Below are positions 13,513 to 23,200 of a DNA stretch of 28,596 bases, piece after piece. Below the pieces are notes generated by a model that saw only the letters and a list, made by a program, of their open reading frames with translations, did not search any database and had not been told where the DNA came from. The translations under genes were made by a program, and so were the position numbers. Every line of letters begins with the position of its first letter. Within the stretch, counting starts at the first letter, position 1. This stretch comes from Microbacterium sp. Its GTDB lineage: Bacteria > Actinomycetota > Actinomycetes > Actinomycetales > Microbacteriaceae. Location of the stretch: positions 1 through 28,596 of the forward strand of contig DQHP01000149.1 of the NCBI GenBank assembly GCA_003524435.1. Direction: 5' to 3'.

Positions 13513-15588
13513 ATGGTCGACGCAGACGTCCGCACTTCCCCGACTCCAGCCACCGATGACACCGCACGCATCGACGTCGACCGTGTCAACGATCTTCTGC
13601 TCGGTACCTGGGCTGACACCCGCCGCACGGCACGCGAGATGATCAAAGATCCCGCGTTCTGGCGCAAGGACGACCTCAGCATGGACGAACACCGCGAGCG
13701 CGTGCTCAGCCAGCTGCATCTGCTGGTCGACAATAAGGCGGTGCACCGCGCGTTCCCGAAGAAGTTCGGCGGGGAAGAGAACAACGGTGCCAACATCTCG
13801 GGCTTCGAAGAACTCGTCGCAGCAGACCCGAGCCTGCAGATCAAAGCCGGTGTGCAGTGGGGGCTGTTCGGCTCTGCCATCTTGCAGTTGGGCACCGAAG
13901 AGCATCACGATAAGTGGCTCCCCGGTGTCATGGACCTCTCGATCCCGGGTGCCTTCGCGATGACCGAGATCGGACACGGCTCGGATGTCGCGGCCGCAGG
14001 GACGACGGCGACGTACGACCCCGAAACCGAAGAGTTCGTTATCCACACGCCGTTTCGCGCGGCGACGAAAGAGTACCTCGGCAACGCTGGACTGCACGGG
14101 ATCGCCGCGACCGTCTTCGCACAGCTGATCACGAACGGCGTGAGCCACGGTGTGCACTGCTTCTATGTGCCGCTGCGCGGCGACGATGGCAACGACCTTC
14201 CTGGCATCACACGCGAAGACGACGGGCTGAAGGGCGGCCTCAACGGCATCGACAACGGACGCCTCACCTTCGATCACGTCCGCGTCCCGCGTACGAATCT
14301 GCTGAACAGGTACGGCGATGTCGCCGCGGACGGCACCTACACAAGTCCGATCGACAGCCCCGGCCGCCGCTTCTTCACGATGCTCGGCACGCTCGTGCAG
14401 GGCCGTGTGTCCCTCGACGGGGCAGCGTCCTGGGCATCCGCTCTGGGGCTCCACATCGCGATCACCTACGCGACTCAGCGTCGCCAGTTCGACGGCGCCG
14501 ATGGACAAGAGGTCGTGCTGCTCGACTACGGCAGGCATCAGCGTCGACTGCTGCCGCGCCTGTCGACGACCTATGCGCAGATCTTCGCGCATGACGAGTT
14601 CGCGCAGAAGTTCGACGGTGTGTTCTCCGGCCGCACCGACACCCCGGACGACCGTGAAGATCTCGAGACGCTTGCCGCCGCGCTCAAACCGCTGTCAACA
14701 TGGCACGCACTCGACACGCTGCAGGAAGCGCGCGAAGCCTGTGGCGGAGCGGGCTACATGTTTGAGAACCGCTTGGTGGGCCTGCGCCAAGACCTCGATA
14801 TCTATGCCACGTTCGAGGGCGACAACAACGTCCTGCTGCAGCTGGTCGGAAAGCGTCTGCTCACCGACTTCGCGAAGCAGTTCAAGGACAAGGATGCCAA
14901 GGCGCTCGCGGCGTTCGCACTCGGCCAGACCGCAGGCAAGGTGTTCCACGGCGCAGGTCTTCGCCGCTTCGGTCAGAACGTTGCTGACTTCGGCTCGACG
15001 GCTCGCTCTGTCGAGAACGGTCTCCGCGCAGAACAGCAGCACGAGTTGCTCGCCGATCGCGTGCAGCAGATGGTCGCCGACATCGCCGGGCGTCTGCGCC
15101 CTGCAGGTAAAGACAAGGTGCTCGGCGAGAAACTCTTCAACGAGAATCAGTCCGACCTCATCGAAGCTGCCCGTGCGCACGGCGAACTGCTGCAGTGGGA
15201 GGCATTTACGGATGCCGTCAATAGCATCCCCGACACGGAAGCAAAGGGCGCTGACACGAAGCAGATCCTCACCTGGCTGCGTGACCTGTTCGGACTGCAA
15301 CTCGTCGAGAAGCACCTTGCCTGGCACATCATCAACGGGCGTCTGTCGACGCAGCGCGCAGCTGCTGTGTCGAGCTACATCGACCGGTTGTGCCTGCGGC
15401 TGCGTCCCCACGCGCTCGACCTCGTGAACGCATTCGGGTACGAGCCCGAGCACGTGCGCGCACCTATCGCGAGTGGCATCGAGCAGGAGCGCCAGGACGA
15501 GGCCCGCGCGTACTACGCGGACCTTGAAGCATCCGGCAACGCACCGCTCTCGGAGAAGGCGATGAAGAAGGCCGCGAAGACACGGTAG
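13513..15588 (+). CDS. acyl-CoA dehydrogenase/acyl-CoA oxidase family protein
   Basis: A 691-residue flavoenzyme of the acyl-CoA dehydrogenase superfamily, in the size range and layout of acyl-CoA oxidases (ACOX). These catalyse the first oxidation step of fatty acid beta-oxidation, passing electrons to O2 or another acceptor. The order is an N-terminal helical domain; a middle domain with PGAFAMTEIGHGSDVAAAGTT (FAD/substrate contact); RFFTMLGTLVQGRVSLDGAASWAS; and EACGGAGYMFENR before YATFEGDNNVLLQ, whose E435 is the likely catalytic base. A C-terminal ACOX domain follows. The ATG at 13513 has AGAGGA at 6 nt spacing. The frame opens earlier at 13450, but that lies in the promoter. It is a stand-alone unit. 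Confidence 0.85.
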   Translation: MVDADVRTSPTPATDDTARIDVDRVNDLLLGTWADTRRTAREMIKDPAFWRKDDLSMDEHRERVLSQLHLLVDNKAVHRAFPKKFGGEENNGANISGFEELVAADPSLQIKAGVQWGLFGSAILQLGTEEHHDKWLPGVMDLSIPGAFAMTEIGHGSDVAAAGTTATYDPETEEFVIHTPFRAATKEYLGNAGLHGIAATVFAQLITNGVSHGVHCFYVPLRGDDGNDLPGITREDDGLKGGLNGIDNGRLTFDHVRVPRTNLLNRYGDVAADGTYTSPIDSPGRRFFTMLGTLVQGRVSLDGAASWASALGLHIAITYATQRRQFDGADGQEVVLLDYGRHQRRLLPRLSTTYAQIFAHDEFAQKFDGVFSGRTDTPDDREDLETLAAALKPLSTWHALDTLQEAREACGGAGYMFENRLVGLRQDLDIYATFEGDNNVLLQLVGKRLLTDFAKQFKDKDAKALAAFALGQTAGKVFHGAGLRRFGQNVADFGSTARSVENGLRAEQQHELLADRVQQMVADIAGRLRPAGKDKVLGEKLFNENQSDLIEAARAHGELLQWEAFTDAVNSIPDTEAKGADTKQILTWLRDLFGLQLVEKHLAWHIINGRLSTQRAAAVSSYIDRLCLRLRPHALDLVNAFGYEPEHVRAPIASGIEQERQDEARAYYADLEASGNAPLSEKAMKKAAKTR

Positions 15589-15607
15589 GCGCCGAGCCGT
15601 CGGTGCG

Positions 15608-15655
15608 GTATGGAAATCAGCCCGTGGAGCCCACCTTCCGGGCGGTTTTCCATAC
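15608..15655 (+). terminator. long inverted repeat after the acyl-CoA oxidase gene
   Basis: GTATGGAAA (15608-15616) pairs with TTTCCATAC (15647-15655). Inside, after a 3x3 mismatch, GCCCG (15620-15624) pairs with CGGGC (15639-15643). It lies 20 nt after the stop and 19 nt before the tag -10 box. There is no T run. It is probably a terminator that insulates tag; an operator role is possible. Confidence 0.5.
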
Positions 15656-15673
15656 TGCATCCGCCACCGAAGT

Positions 15674-15679
15674 TACGCT
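15674..15679 (+). promoter_or_regulatory. -10 box of tag (leaderless)
   Basis: TACGCT followed by 6 nt and the ATG at 15686, with no ribosome site. It is identical in hexamer and spacing to the recQ promoter. Confidence 0.5.
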
Positions 15680-15685
15680 GATCTC

Positions 15686-16261
15686 ATGACCTCTCTTCTC
15701 GCCGGTGACGACGGCCGCAGGCGCTGTGCCTGGGCAGGCACAGACGCCGAATATATGCGCTACCACGACGAAGAATGGGGTTTTGCGCTGCACGGCGACC
15801 GTGCGCTCTTCGAAAAGATGGCGCTGGAAGGGTTTCAAGCCGGCCTCAGCTGGATCACGATCCTGCGCAAGCGTCCGCGGTTTCGCGAAGTGTTCGCGCA
15901 GTTCGCATCGGACAAGGTTGCCGCGTTCGACGATGAGGACGTCGAACGATTGATGGCGGATGCCGGAATCATCCGCAATCGCGCCAAAATCCTTGCGACG
16001 ATCGGCAATGCACGCCTCGTCACCGAAATGGCCGAAGGTGAATTGGACGAGCTGATGTGGTCGTTCGCTCCTGCCCCCGGCATCCGCCCACGCTCTTTCG
16101 ACGACGTCCCGGCGGTCACGCCTGAATCGACGGCGATGAGTAAGGAGTTGCGTAAACGGGGTTTCCGTTTCGTAGGCGCCACCACGATGTACGCGCTGAT
16201 GCAATCGTCAGGCATGGTCGATGACCATGTCGAAGGATGCTGGCGGGCGGCGTCCGACTGA
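15686..16261 (+). CDS. tag: DNA-3-methyladenine glycosylase I
   Basis: A 191-residue base-excision repair glycosylase that removes 3-methyladenine from alkylated DNA. It matches E. coli Tag in spacing: zinc ligands C14, H27, H181 and C185 (E. coli C4, H17, H175, C179) and the catalytic-region E48 in ALEGFQAGLSWITILRKR. ADAGIIRNRAKI and the C-terminal KRGFRFVGATTMYALMQSSGMVDDH are further family marks. The start at 15686 follows TACGCT by 6 nt, so the mRNA is probably leaderless. It is a single-gene unit, convergent with a lipoprotein gene 18 bp away. No Ada-type operator was recognised. Confidence 0.94.
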   Translation: MTSLLAGDDGRRRCAWAGTDAEYMRYHDEEWGFALHGDRALFEKMALEGFQAGLSWITILRKRPRFREVFAQFASDKVAAFDDEDVERLMADAGIIRNRAKILATIGNARLVTEMAEGELDELMWSFAPAPGIRPRSFDDVPAVTPESTAMSKELRKRGFRFVGATTMYALMQSSGMVDDHVEGCWRAASD

Positions 16262-16279
16262 GTGCGATGGCGTCCGGGG

Positions 16280-17035
16280 CTAGAAGCCGTGCGCGTGGGC
16301 GAATTCAGTGAGCTTTCCGTCCGTGCCGTCTCCTCCGTAGAAGGTCGACGTTTGCAGTTCTAAGGTGTCGGTGAAGCCGTTCTCCCCGGGGACCGTGATC
16401 TCGAGTGGATAGGTACCGCCGAACGCGGGAATTCGAGGCACCTCTCCGTTGTCGCTCCAGCCACGGGCCTCGTGGAAAGCAGCGCTGACGTCGACACCGT
16501 GGATCCGATACTCGGTGTCTGCGGGGAAGAGTTCGACGCCGGTCGCGTCGATCCCGAACTCTTCCTTCGGGATGACGACCGCGTAATCCCAGGGCTCGTT
16601 ATCGTGCTCGGCGACGAGGCGGAGATCGAAAGTATCGGTGAGTTCGCTGCCCGCCAGCTCGTATGTCGCCGATGCCTTCGCATCCTCCTCGTTGCTCGAC
16701 ACCGTGACATCGTCGAGCGACAGGATTTTCGGGCGGTCCTGGATCTGTGAGTAGACCTCGCGTGTCAGCAGCTTGGACAGCGGCTTCTCGAGATCCAGGT
16801 CCATCGCAGGCTCGATCTGCACGATTTCCGGAGCGATGTCGCCAGCCGCGAGCAGCGAGAAGAAGAAATTGGCCGACGATCCCGCACCATCGGCCGCGGT
16901 GTATAGCGACTCTGTGCTCGTAGGAGACGGCGTCGGCTTGGCTGACACCGTGCACCCGCTCAGCGCTACCACTAGTGCAGCCACAGCCGCGGCGGCAGGG
17001 AGCAGAGAACGGCGGTGTAAACGATCTGAAAGCAT
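16280..17035 (-). CDS. lipoprotein of unknown function
   Basis: A 251-residue predicted lipoprotein. From the ATG at 17035 it has basic residues (DRLHRR), a hydrophobic Ala/Val-rich stretch and the lipobox LSGC with C28. A Thr/Ser/Pro-rich linker (KPTPSPTSTES) follows, and then a mixed, mostly beta-looking extracytoplasmic part rich in acidic residues. I recognise no catalytic motif or named family. The open frame extends to 17122, but signal-peptide logic rules that out. A GTG at 17038 lies 7 nt after TAGGAT and is an alternative, leaderless start. It is a monocistronic gene, divergent from the giant surface-protein gene, so both may serve the envelope. Confidence 0.75.
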   Translation of the reverse strand: MLSDRLHRRSLLPAAAAVAALVVALSGCTVSAKPTPSPTSTESLYTAADGAGSSANFFFSLLAAGDIAPEIVQIEPAMDLDLEKPLSKLLTREVYSQIQDRPKILSLDDVTVSSNEEDAKASATYELAGSELTDTFDLRLVAEHDNEPWDYAVVIPKEEFGIDATGVELFPADTEYRIHGVDVSAAFHEARGWSDNGEVPRIPAFGGTYPLEITVPGENGFTDTLELQTSTFYGGDGTDGKLTEFAHAHGF

Positions 17036-17045
17036 CACGAGCTGA

Positions 17046-17051
17046 ATCCTA
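17046..17051 (-). promoter_or_regulatory. -10 box of the lipoprotein gene
   Basis: TAGGAT on the minus strand lies 7 nt before GTG (17038) and 10 nt before ATG (17035). No -35 was recognised. Confidence 0.35.
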
Positions 17052-17168
17052 TTCGTGGGGAGAGGGAACGTCTGTTTAGTCCGCGTTGTGCTCCATTGTC
17101 GCGGACATGCCCGGTCTGTCATCAGAGTCTGGGGACTTCTCCCCGCAGGGTGTTTCAGGTGCGGCAGT

Positions 17169-17174
17169 TAGGAT
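17169..17174 (+). promoter_or_regulatory. -10 box of the giant surface-protein operon
   Basis: TAGGAT gives an expected start near 17181 and a leader of about 63 nt. The leader ends in AGGGGGGA, a strong ribosome site 6 nt or so before the ATG at 17245. A nine-codon GTG-started frame (17182-17208) lies at the transcript's 5' end, but nothing supports its translation. Confidence 0.35.
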
Positions 17175-17244
17175 GTACGCGGTGTATAGCGTCGAAGATC
17201 GGCGTTGAGCTACGAATTCGACGTTAACCCAGGGGGGACCGGGG

Positions 17245-20200
17245 ATGAGAGCGCTGTCATGGCTGCGGGCAAAACCGAAGACTGTGGCATCTGCTGCTGG
17301 CGTGACAATCGCCGCCGTGGCAATCACAACTTTGGCCTTCACATACGAAGGTAATCCGACCACGAAGGTTGACCTCAACGACGGCAGCGTGTGGATCACG
17401 AAGTCCTCCGCCCTGATGGTTGGACACTTCAATAACGAGTCCACTCTGCTCGATGGCGGGCTGCGCACGAGCGGCGAGAACTTCGACATTCTGCAGGATG
17501 CCTCGACCGTACTGGTCGTCGATGACGGCAATGCCACGCTCACCGCAGTCGACCCCGCACGCGTTGCGCTGACCGATAGCGCCACGATTCCGGGGTCAGC
17601 GAAGGTCGCCCTGGGCGCGCAGACCGCGGCGATTCTTAATCCTGATTCCGGAGACCTGTGGGTTGTTCCCGTTCCCGGCATTTCCGGCTTTGAATTTCAG
17701 GGCACCGATCCGACCGTTGAGCTGGGCAAGAACTCTGATGTGACGGTCGGCGAAGACGGCACTGTCTACGCGGTCGCCGGTGAGAAAGCCGAAGTCGTCA
17801 CGATCCCCGTCTCGAACGAAGGTGAAGCGCTCGAGGCATCCACGGCATCGCTGGGTGAGCTTGACGCATCGATCGCCCCGACGATCACTGCCGTCGGACA
17901 AACCCCGGTTGTGCTGTCGCCGGCCGATAGCGCCCTCATGACGCCAGGAGGGTTTCGCACCGAGATCCCCGAAGCTGACAGCGCGGTTCTGCAGCATGCA
18001 TCAATAGCCACGGATGCTGTCACCGTCGCGACCGCGTCACAGTTGATCAACGTGCCGCTCGACGGAAGCGAAGTTGTTTCGACGTCCGCGGGTGGCCAGG
18101 GCATACCCGCAGCACCCGTGTCGCTTCTCGGCTGCACCTACGGAGCGTGGGCTGGCACCGGCACGTTCGTACGTGAATGCCCGAAAGACGCTGATGATGT
18201 TTCGGCCAAGATTCCCGGCATCAAAGACTCTGCCGCGTTGACGTTCCGCGTCAACCGCGATGTCATCATCCTCAATGACACTGTCGGCGGTGCGGCCTGG
18301 CTAGCGAACGAGAGCCTGCAGCAGGTCGACAACTGGAATGACCTTACTCCGCCCGAGGGTGAGACCGAGGACGAAGAAGACACCACTGAAGAGACAGTGG
18401 AAACGACGCTCCCCGAGCGCACCCCTGAGAACACTCCGCCGGTTGCCGAGGATGACGAGTTCGGCGTGCGCCCCGGCCAGACAACGATGCTTCCGGTGCT
18501 GGACAACGACAACGATGCTGACGGAGATGTGCTCGTTGCCGCGCTGGCAGAGAAGCAACCGTCGGTAGGAACCGTGCAGCCGATCTACGACGGTGGTTCG
18601 CTACAGGTTGCTGTTGATGAAGAAGCCTCTGGCTCAGCATCCTTCACCTACTCGGTCGATGACGGCCGAGAAGGTACGGACACCGCGAGTGTGGCCCTCT
18701 CCGTCAAGGACTGGGACACCAACAACGCGCCGAAGCCGAAACGCACGACGAAGCTCGCTATCGAGGCGGGTGGCACGATCTCGTACAACGTGTTGCCGGA
18801 CTGGATCGACCCCGAGGGCGACGATATCTACCTCAAGGACGTTGTCGCCGCTCCCGGCGACGAGGTCGAATTCAGCACTGATGGTCAGCTGACTTATCGC
18901 GCAACGTCAAGCATGCAGGGGCGTAAAGAGGTCAGCGTCACTGTCGCTGACGCCCTAGGCGAGCTGGCAACCGGCACGATCATTCTGGACATCCGACCCG
19001 CTGGCTCCACGCTCCCCAAGACGAATGCCGATCACGTGATGACACGCGTCGGCGAACAGGTGACGGTGGCGCCGCTGACGAATGACTCGAGTTCAGGCCG
19101 TGAACCGCTGCGTCTGACGCGTGTCAACGGTGATGAGACACCGGGCGCCACGATCGAGCCGGACTACCCCAACAAGACCTTCACCTTCACCGCGCCGGTG
19201 AAGGGCACCTACTACGTGCAATACGAGGTGGCCGCAGGCCCCAATGGCGTGCCAGGGCTGGTGCGCATCGACGTTGCTGATGCGGCGGATCAGGATATGC
19301 CCCCGATCGCTGTGCGTGACGTTGCGCTGCTGCCCACCGGCGGCGAAGTACTGCTGGGCGTGCTCAACAACGACACTGATCCGTCCGGCGGCATCCTCGT
19401 CATCCAGTCGGTATCGGTAGAGCCCGGCAGCGGTATCTCGGTGTCTGTGCTCAACCACGAGACGCTCCGCATTGGCGATCAGGGTGCTCTCGATGAGCAG
19501 GTGACGATCAGCTATCGGATCTCGAATGGATCAAAGACGGCTGAGGGTGAGGTCGTCGTCATCCCGATCCCCGCGCCGGAGAAGATTCTTCCTCCGGTCA
19601 CGAGCCCCGATACGGCCACTGTGCGCGTAGGCGACGTGGTGACCATCCCCGTGCTCGATAACGACACACACCCCAGCGGTGATGCACTGTCGCTGGAGCC
19701 CGAGTTGATCGAACCGTTCGTCGATCCGGAGGACGGTGAGATATTCGTCTCTCAGGATGCCGTGCGGTTCAAAGCGGGTGATGAGGCGAAGACTGTCTAC
19801 GCCACCTACGAGGTGAGTGATACGCGCGGGCAGAAGGTCGGCGGATACATCACCATCCAGATCCTGCCGATCCAGGATGACAACGCCGCTCCGCGGCCAC
19901 GCGACATCACCACGCGCGCGCTGAGTGGTACGACCGCGAACATCGCCGTACCGCTCGACGGAATCGACGCCGATGGCGACTCGGTAGAGTTGCTCGGACT
20001 CGACTCCAGCCCTGAGAAGGGGCGCATCGTCGAGGTTGCGCAAAACTACTTCGTCTACGAAGCCTTCGCCGATTCAACCGGCGTTGACACCTTTTCTTAC
20101 CGAGTGCGTGATCGCCTCGGTAAGGAGGGCACTGCGACTATCCGCGTGGGAATCGCGCCGGGCGAAGACATGAACCAGGCGCCGTACGCGGTGAAGGATG

Positions 20201-23200
20201 CTGTTGTCGTGCGTCCTGGACGTGAAATCGCCGTTCCGGTTATGTTGAATGACTCCGACCCCGAGGGCGACATCATCTCGCTCGTCGAAGACGGGCTCGT
20301 GCTTGCGGAAGTAGACGGTTTGAGTGCCCGAGTATCGGGCGACCGCGTGCTGGTGCAGGCACCAGATCGGTCGGTCGAGACTTCACTGCAGTACACGATC
20401 AGCGATGCGCGTGGCGCAACCGCAGATGCCGTCTTGCAGATCACAGTTGATGACGATGTGCCGCTGCTCGCGCCAATCGCGCGCGACGATCGCGTGTTGC
20501 CGGCAGATCTGACCGATGGCTCACTCACCGCTGACATCGACATCCTTGCCAACGATGAAGATCCTGACGGCACAACTGAGGCGCTCGATGTCACAGTCGG
20601 CGCTGGCGGAACGCAGCTCGACGGCGGCAAGGTGCAGGTCACGATCGGCGAGAAGATGCAGCTGATCCGCTACACCCTCACCGATCGTGATGGGCTCGAG
20701 ACATCGGCATTCATTTTCGTGCCTGCGGTGAAGGACTTGCGTCCGTCACTGATCTCGACGGACCCGGTAGAGGTCGTCAGCGGTGAGACCAAGGTGCTGC
20801 CGCTTGCAGAGTATGTCAATGTCGCCGGTGGCGGCGACGTGACGATCACCGAGCACTCCAAGGTGAGCGCGGTGCACTCTGACGGATCCGATCTCGTCAA
20901 AGACGGCGCGACGCTTGTCTATACCTCCGCGGACCGATACTTCGGTAACGATGCCCTGACGTTCGAGGTGACCGACGGTACAGGACCCGACGATCCGGAC
21001 GGCCGCAAGTCGACCCTGAGCATTCCCATCAAGGTGTTGCCGCCCGAAAACCAGCAGCCGACCTTCACCACGGGAGAGCTCAACGTCTCACCGGGTGAGG
21101 ATGCGACGAGTCTTGACCTCGCCGCTCTGGTTACTGACCCTGATCCCGAGGATGAGGGAAATCACTCTTTCACGATCGTGGATGATCCAGGCAAGGGCCT
21201 GAGCGCACGGCTTGAGGGCACAAAGCTTTCCGCCGAAGCAGCATCGAATGCGAAGAAGGGCACGACGGAGAAGGTCACGGTCCGTATCTCGGATGGTGAG
21301 ACAGAGCCGATAGAAGGCACTGTCCTGCTGCACGTCACCGCGTCGACGAGAGCGCCGGCAACGGCCAACACGGACACGATCGATGAGGCGAACCAGGGCG
21401 AGACTCTCACGGTTCCGGTGCTGGATAACGACTTCAACCCGTTCCCCGAGACGCCGTTGAAACTGCTTAACGTCGTCACAGAGACCGGCACCGGCGCGGT
21501 CGCTGTCGAAGGCGACCAGGTCAAGGTGACGCCTGGCGCAGATTTCGTTGGCACCCTGGTGCTGAGATACACCATTCAGGATGCGACGGAGGATGTCGAT
21601 CGTCAGGTCGATGGCCGCGTCATGCTCACAGTTCAGGGCGTACCTGATGCGCCCGGTCGCCCGCAGGTGACGAGTGTGCAGGACCGCACTGTCGTGGTGT
21701 CGTTCTCGGCGCCCTCGAACAACGGTGCAGAGATCACGAAGTACACGGTCACGAGCACGTCGGGAAGCGCATACAGCAAGGAGTGCGACTCCACGACCTG
21801 CACACTGGACGGGCTCACCAACAACGTTGAATACACGTTCCAGGTGGTTGCGACCAACCGCGTGGGCGATTCCGAGCCCTCCGGTGCGTCTGAGATCGCG
21901 CGTCCTGACGCCCGCCCAGACACCCCGACTCGGCCGACACTCGAGTTCGGCGACAAGTCGCTGGATGTTGCGTGGAAGACGCCTTCTACGCCAGGCTCGC
22001 CGGTCGAGTCGTACACGCTGCAGATCTCTCCTGCCCCGCCATCGGGCGTCACGGAGAAGACTGGCGTGACCGGAAACAAGGTGACCTGGAAAGGGCTAGA
22101 AAACGGCACGTCCTATCAAGTACGAGTGCAGGCTCACAACCGCGCCCCCGACCCATCCGCCTGGAGCGAATGGTCACTCGGAATGGTTCCTGCGGGACCA
22201 CCGCTGCAGCCCGCCGCGCCAACCACGGCTGAGCTCACTCCGGTGGGCGACCAGGCACAGATGGACGTCCGCTGGAAGGCGCCGAGCAACAACGGCGACT
22301 CGATCTCTGGCTACCGGATCCAGGTTCTCAAGGGCGGCTCGACGGTAAAGACGGTCACCGCTGGAGCGGGGGCGACCAGCCAGGCGATCAAGGTCGACAC
22401 GGCTGAAGCGGGATACACCTACATCGTCCAGGCGGAGAACAAGGCCGGATGGGGTGAGTGGAGTCCGCCCTCGACTGAGCGCCGCGGTGCGATCAGGCCC
22501 GATGCGCCGGCCACGCCGAAGATCACTGCCGGCGATAGGTCGATCACGATTACGTCGTCGTGGGAGCTCAGCGCTGACCAGCGTAACGGTGCAAAGTCTT
22601 CCGAGATCAGCTACCAGTATCGGCTGAACAGCGGTGGAACTTGGAAAGCTCTGTCGAATAAGACAATCGGTGGGCTTGCCAACGGAAGCGGCTTCGACGT
22701 ACAAATTCGCGCACTGTCGAACACCGGAACGGGCAGCTACACAGGTGTCGCTTCGGCGGCCTCAAACCGCGTGACGCCATATGGTGTGCCGCCCCAGCCA
22801 AAGGCGACCGCGACCAACAACGGAGCGAATATCACCCTGACGTGGGGTAATAACGGCAACAACGGCAAGGCCATCACCGAGACGCAGATCAGAGTGACCG
22901 GACCCGGCGCGTCGGGAAACTGGGAGAAGAATGCCAGCGCGACCGGCACACGTACGGTCGGTGCACCCTACTCGCAGACCTTGAAAATCGAGGTCCGCGT
23001 GACGAACGATGGTAAAACCTGGTCCACCGTCGCCTCTGATGCCGCGACGACCGATAAGAAGCCCGAGCCCACGGCCAAGACCGTAAAGGGAGATTCCGGG
23101 TATTGGGCGCCCGGGTGGGGCGGATCAGGGTCATGCACCACCCCTACCTGTGCCTATATGGCTGTCCAAGTGACGGACTTCGTTCCCGGAAATTATCGGC

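Noticed and set aside
17182..17208. Possible nine-codon leader peptide before the giant protein
   Set aside because: It starts at the predicted transcript 5' end, but there is no ribosome site, no regulatory codon run and no attenuator hairpin.
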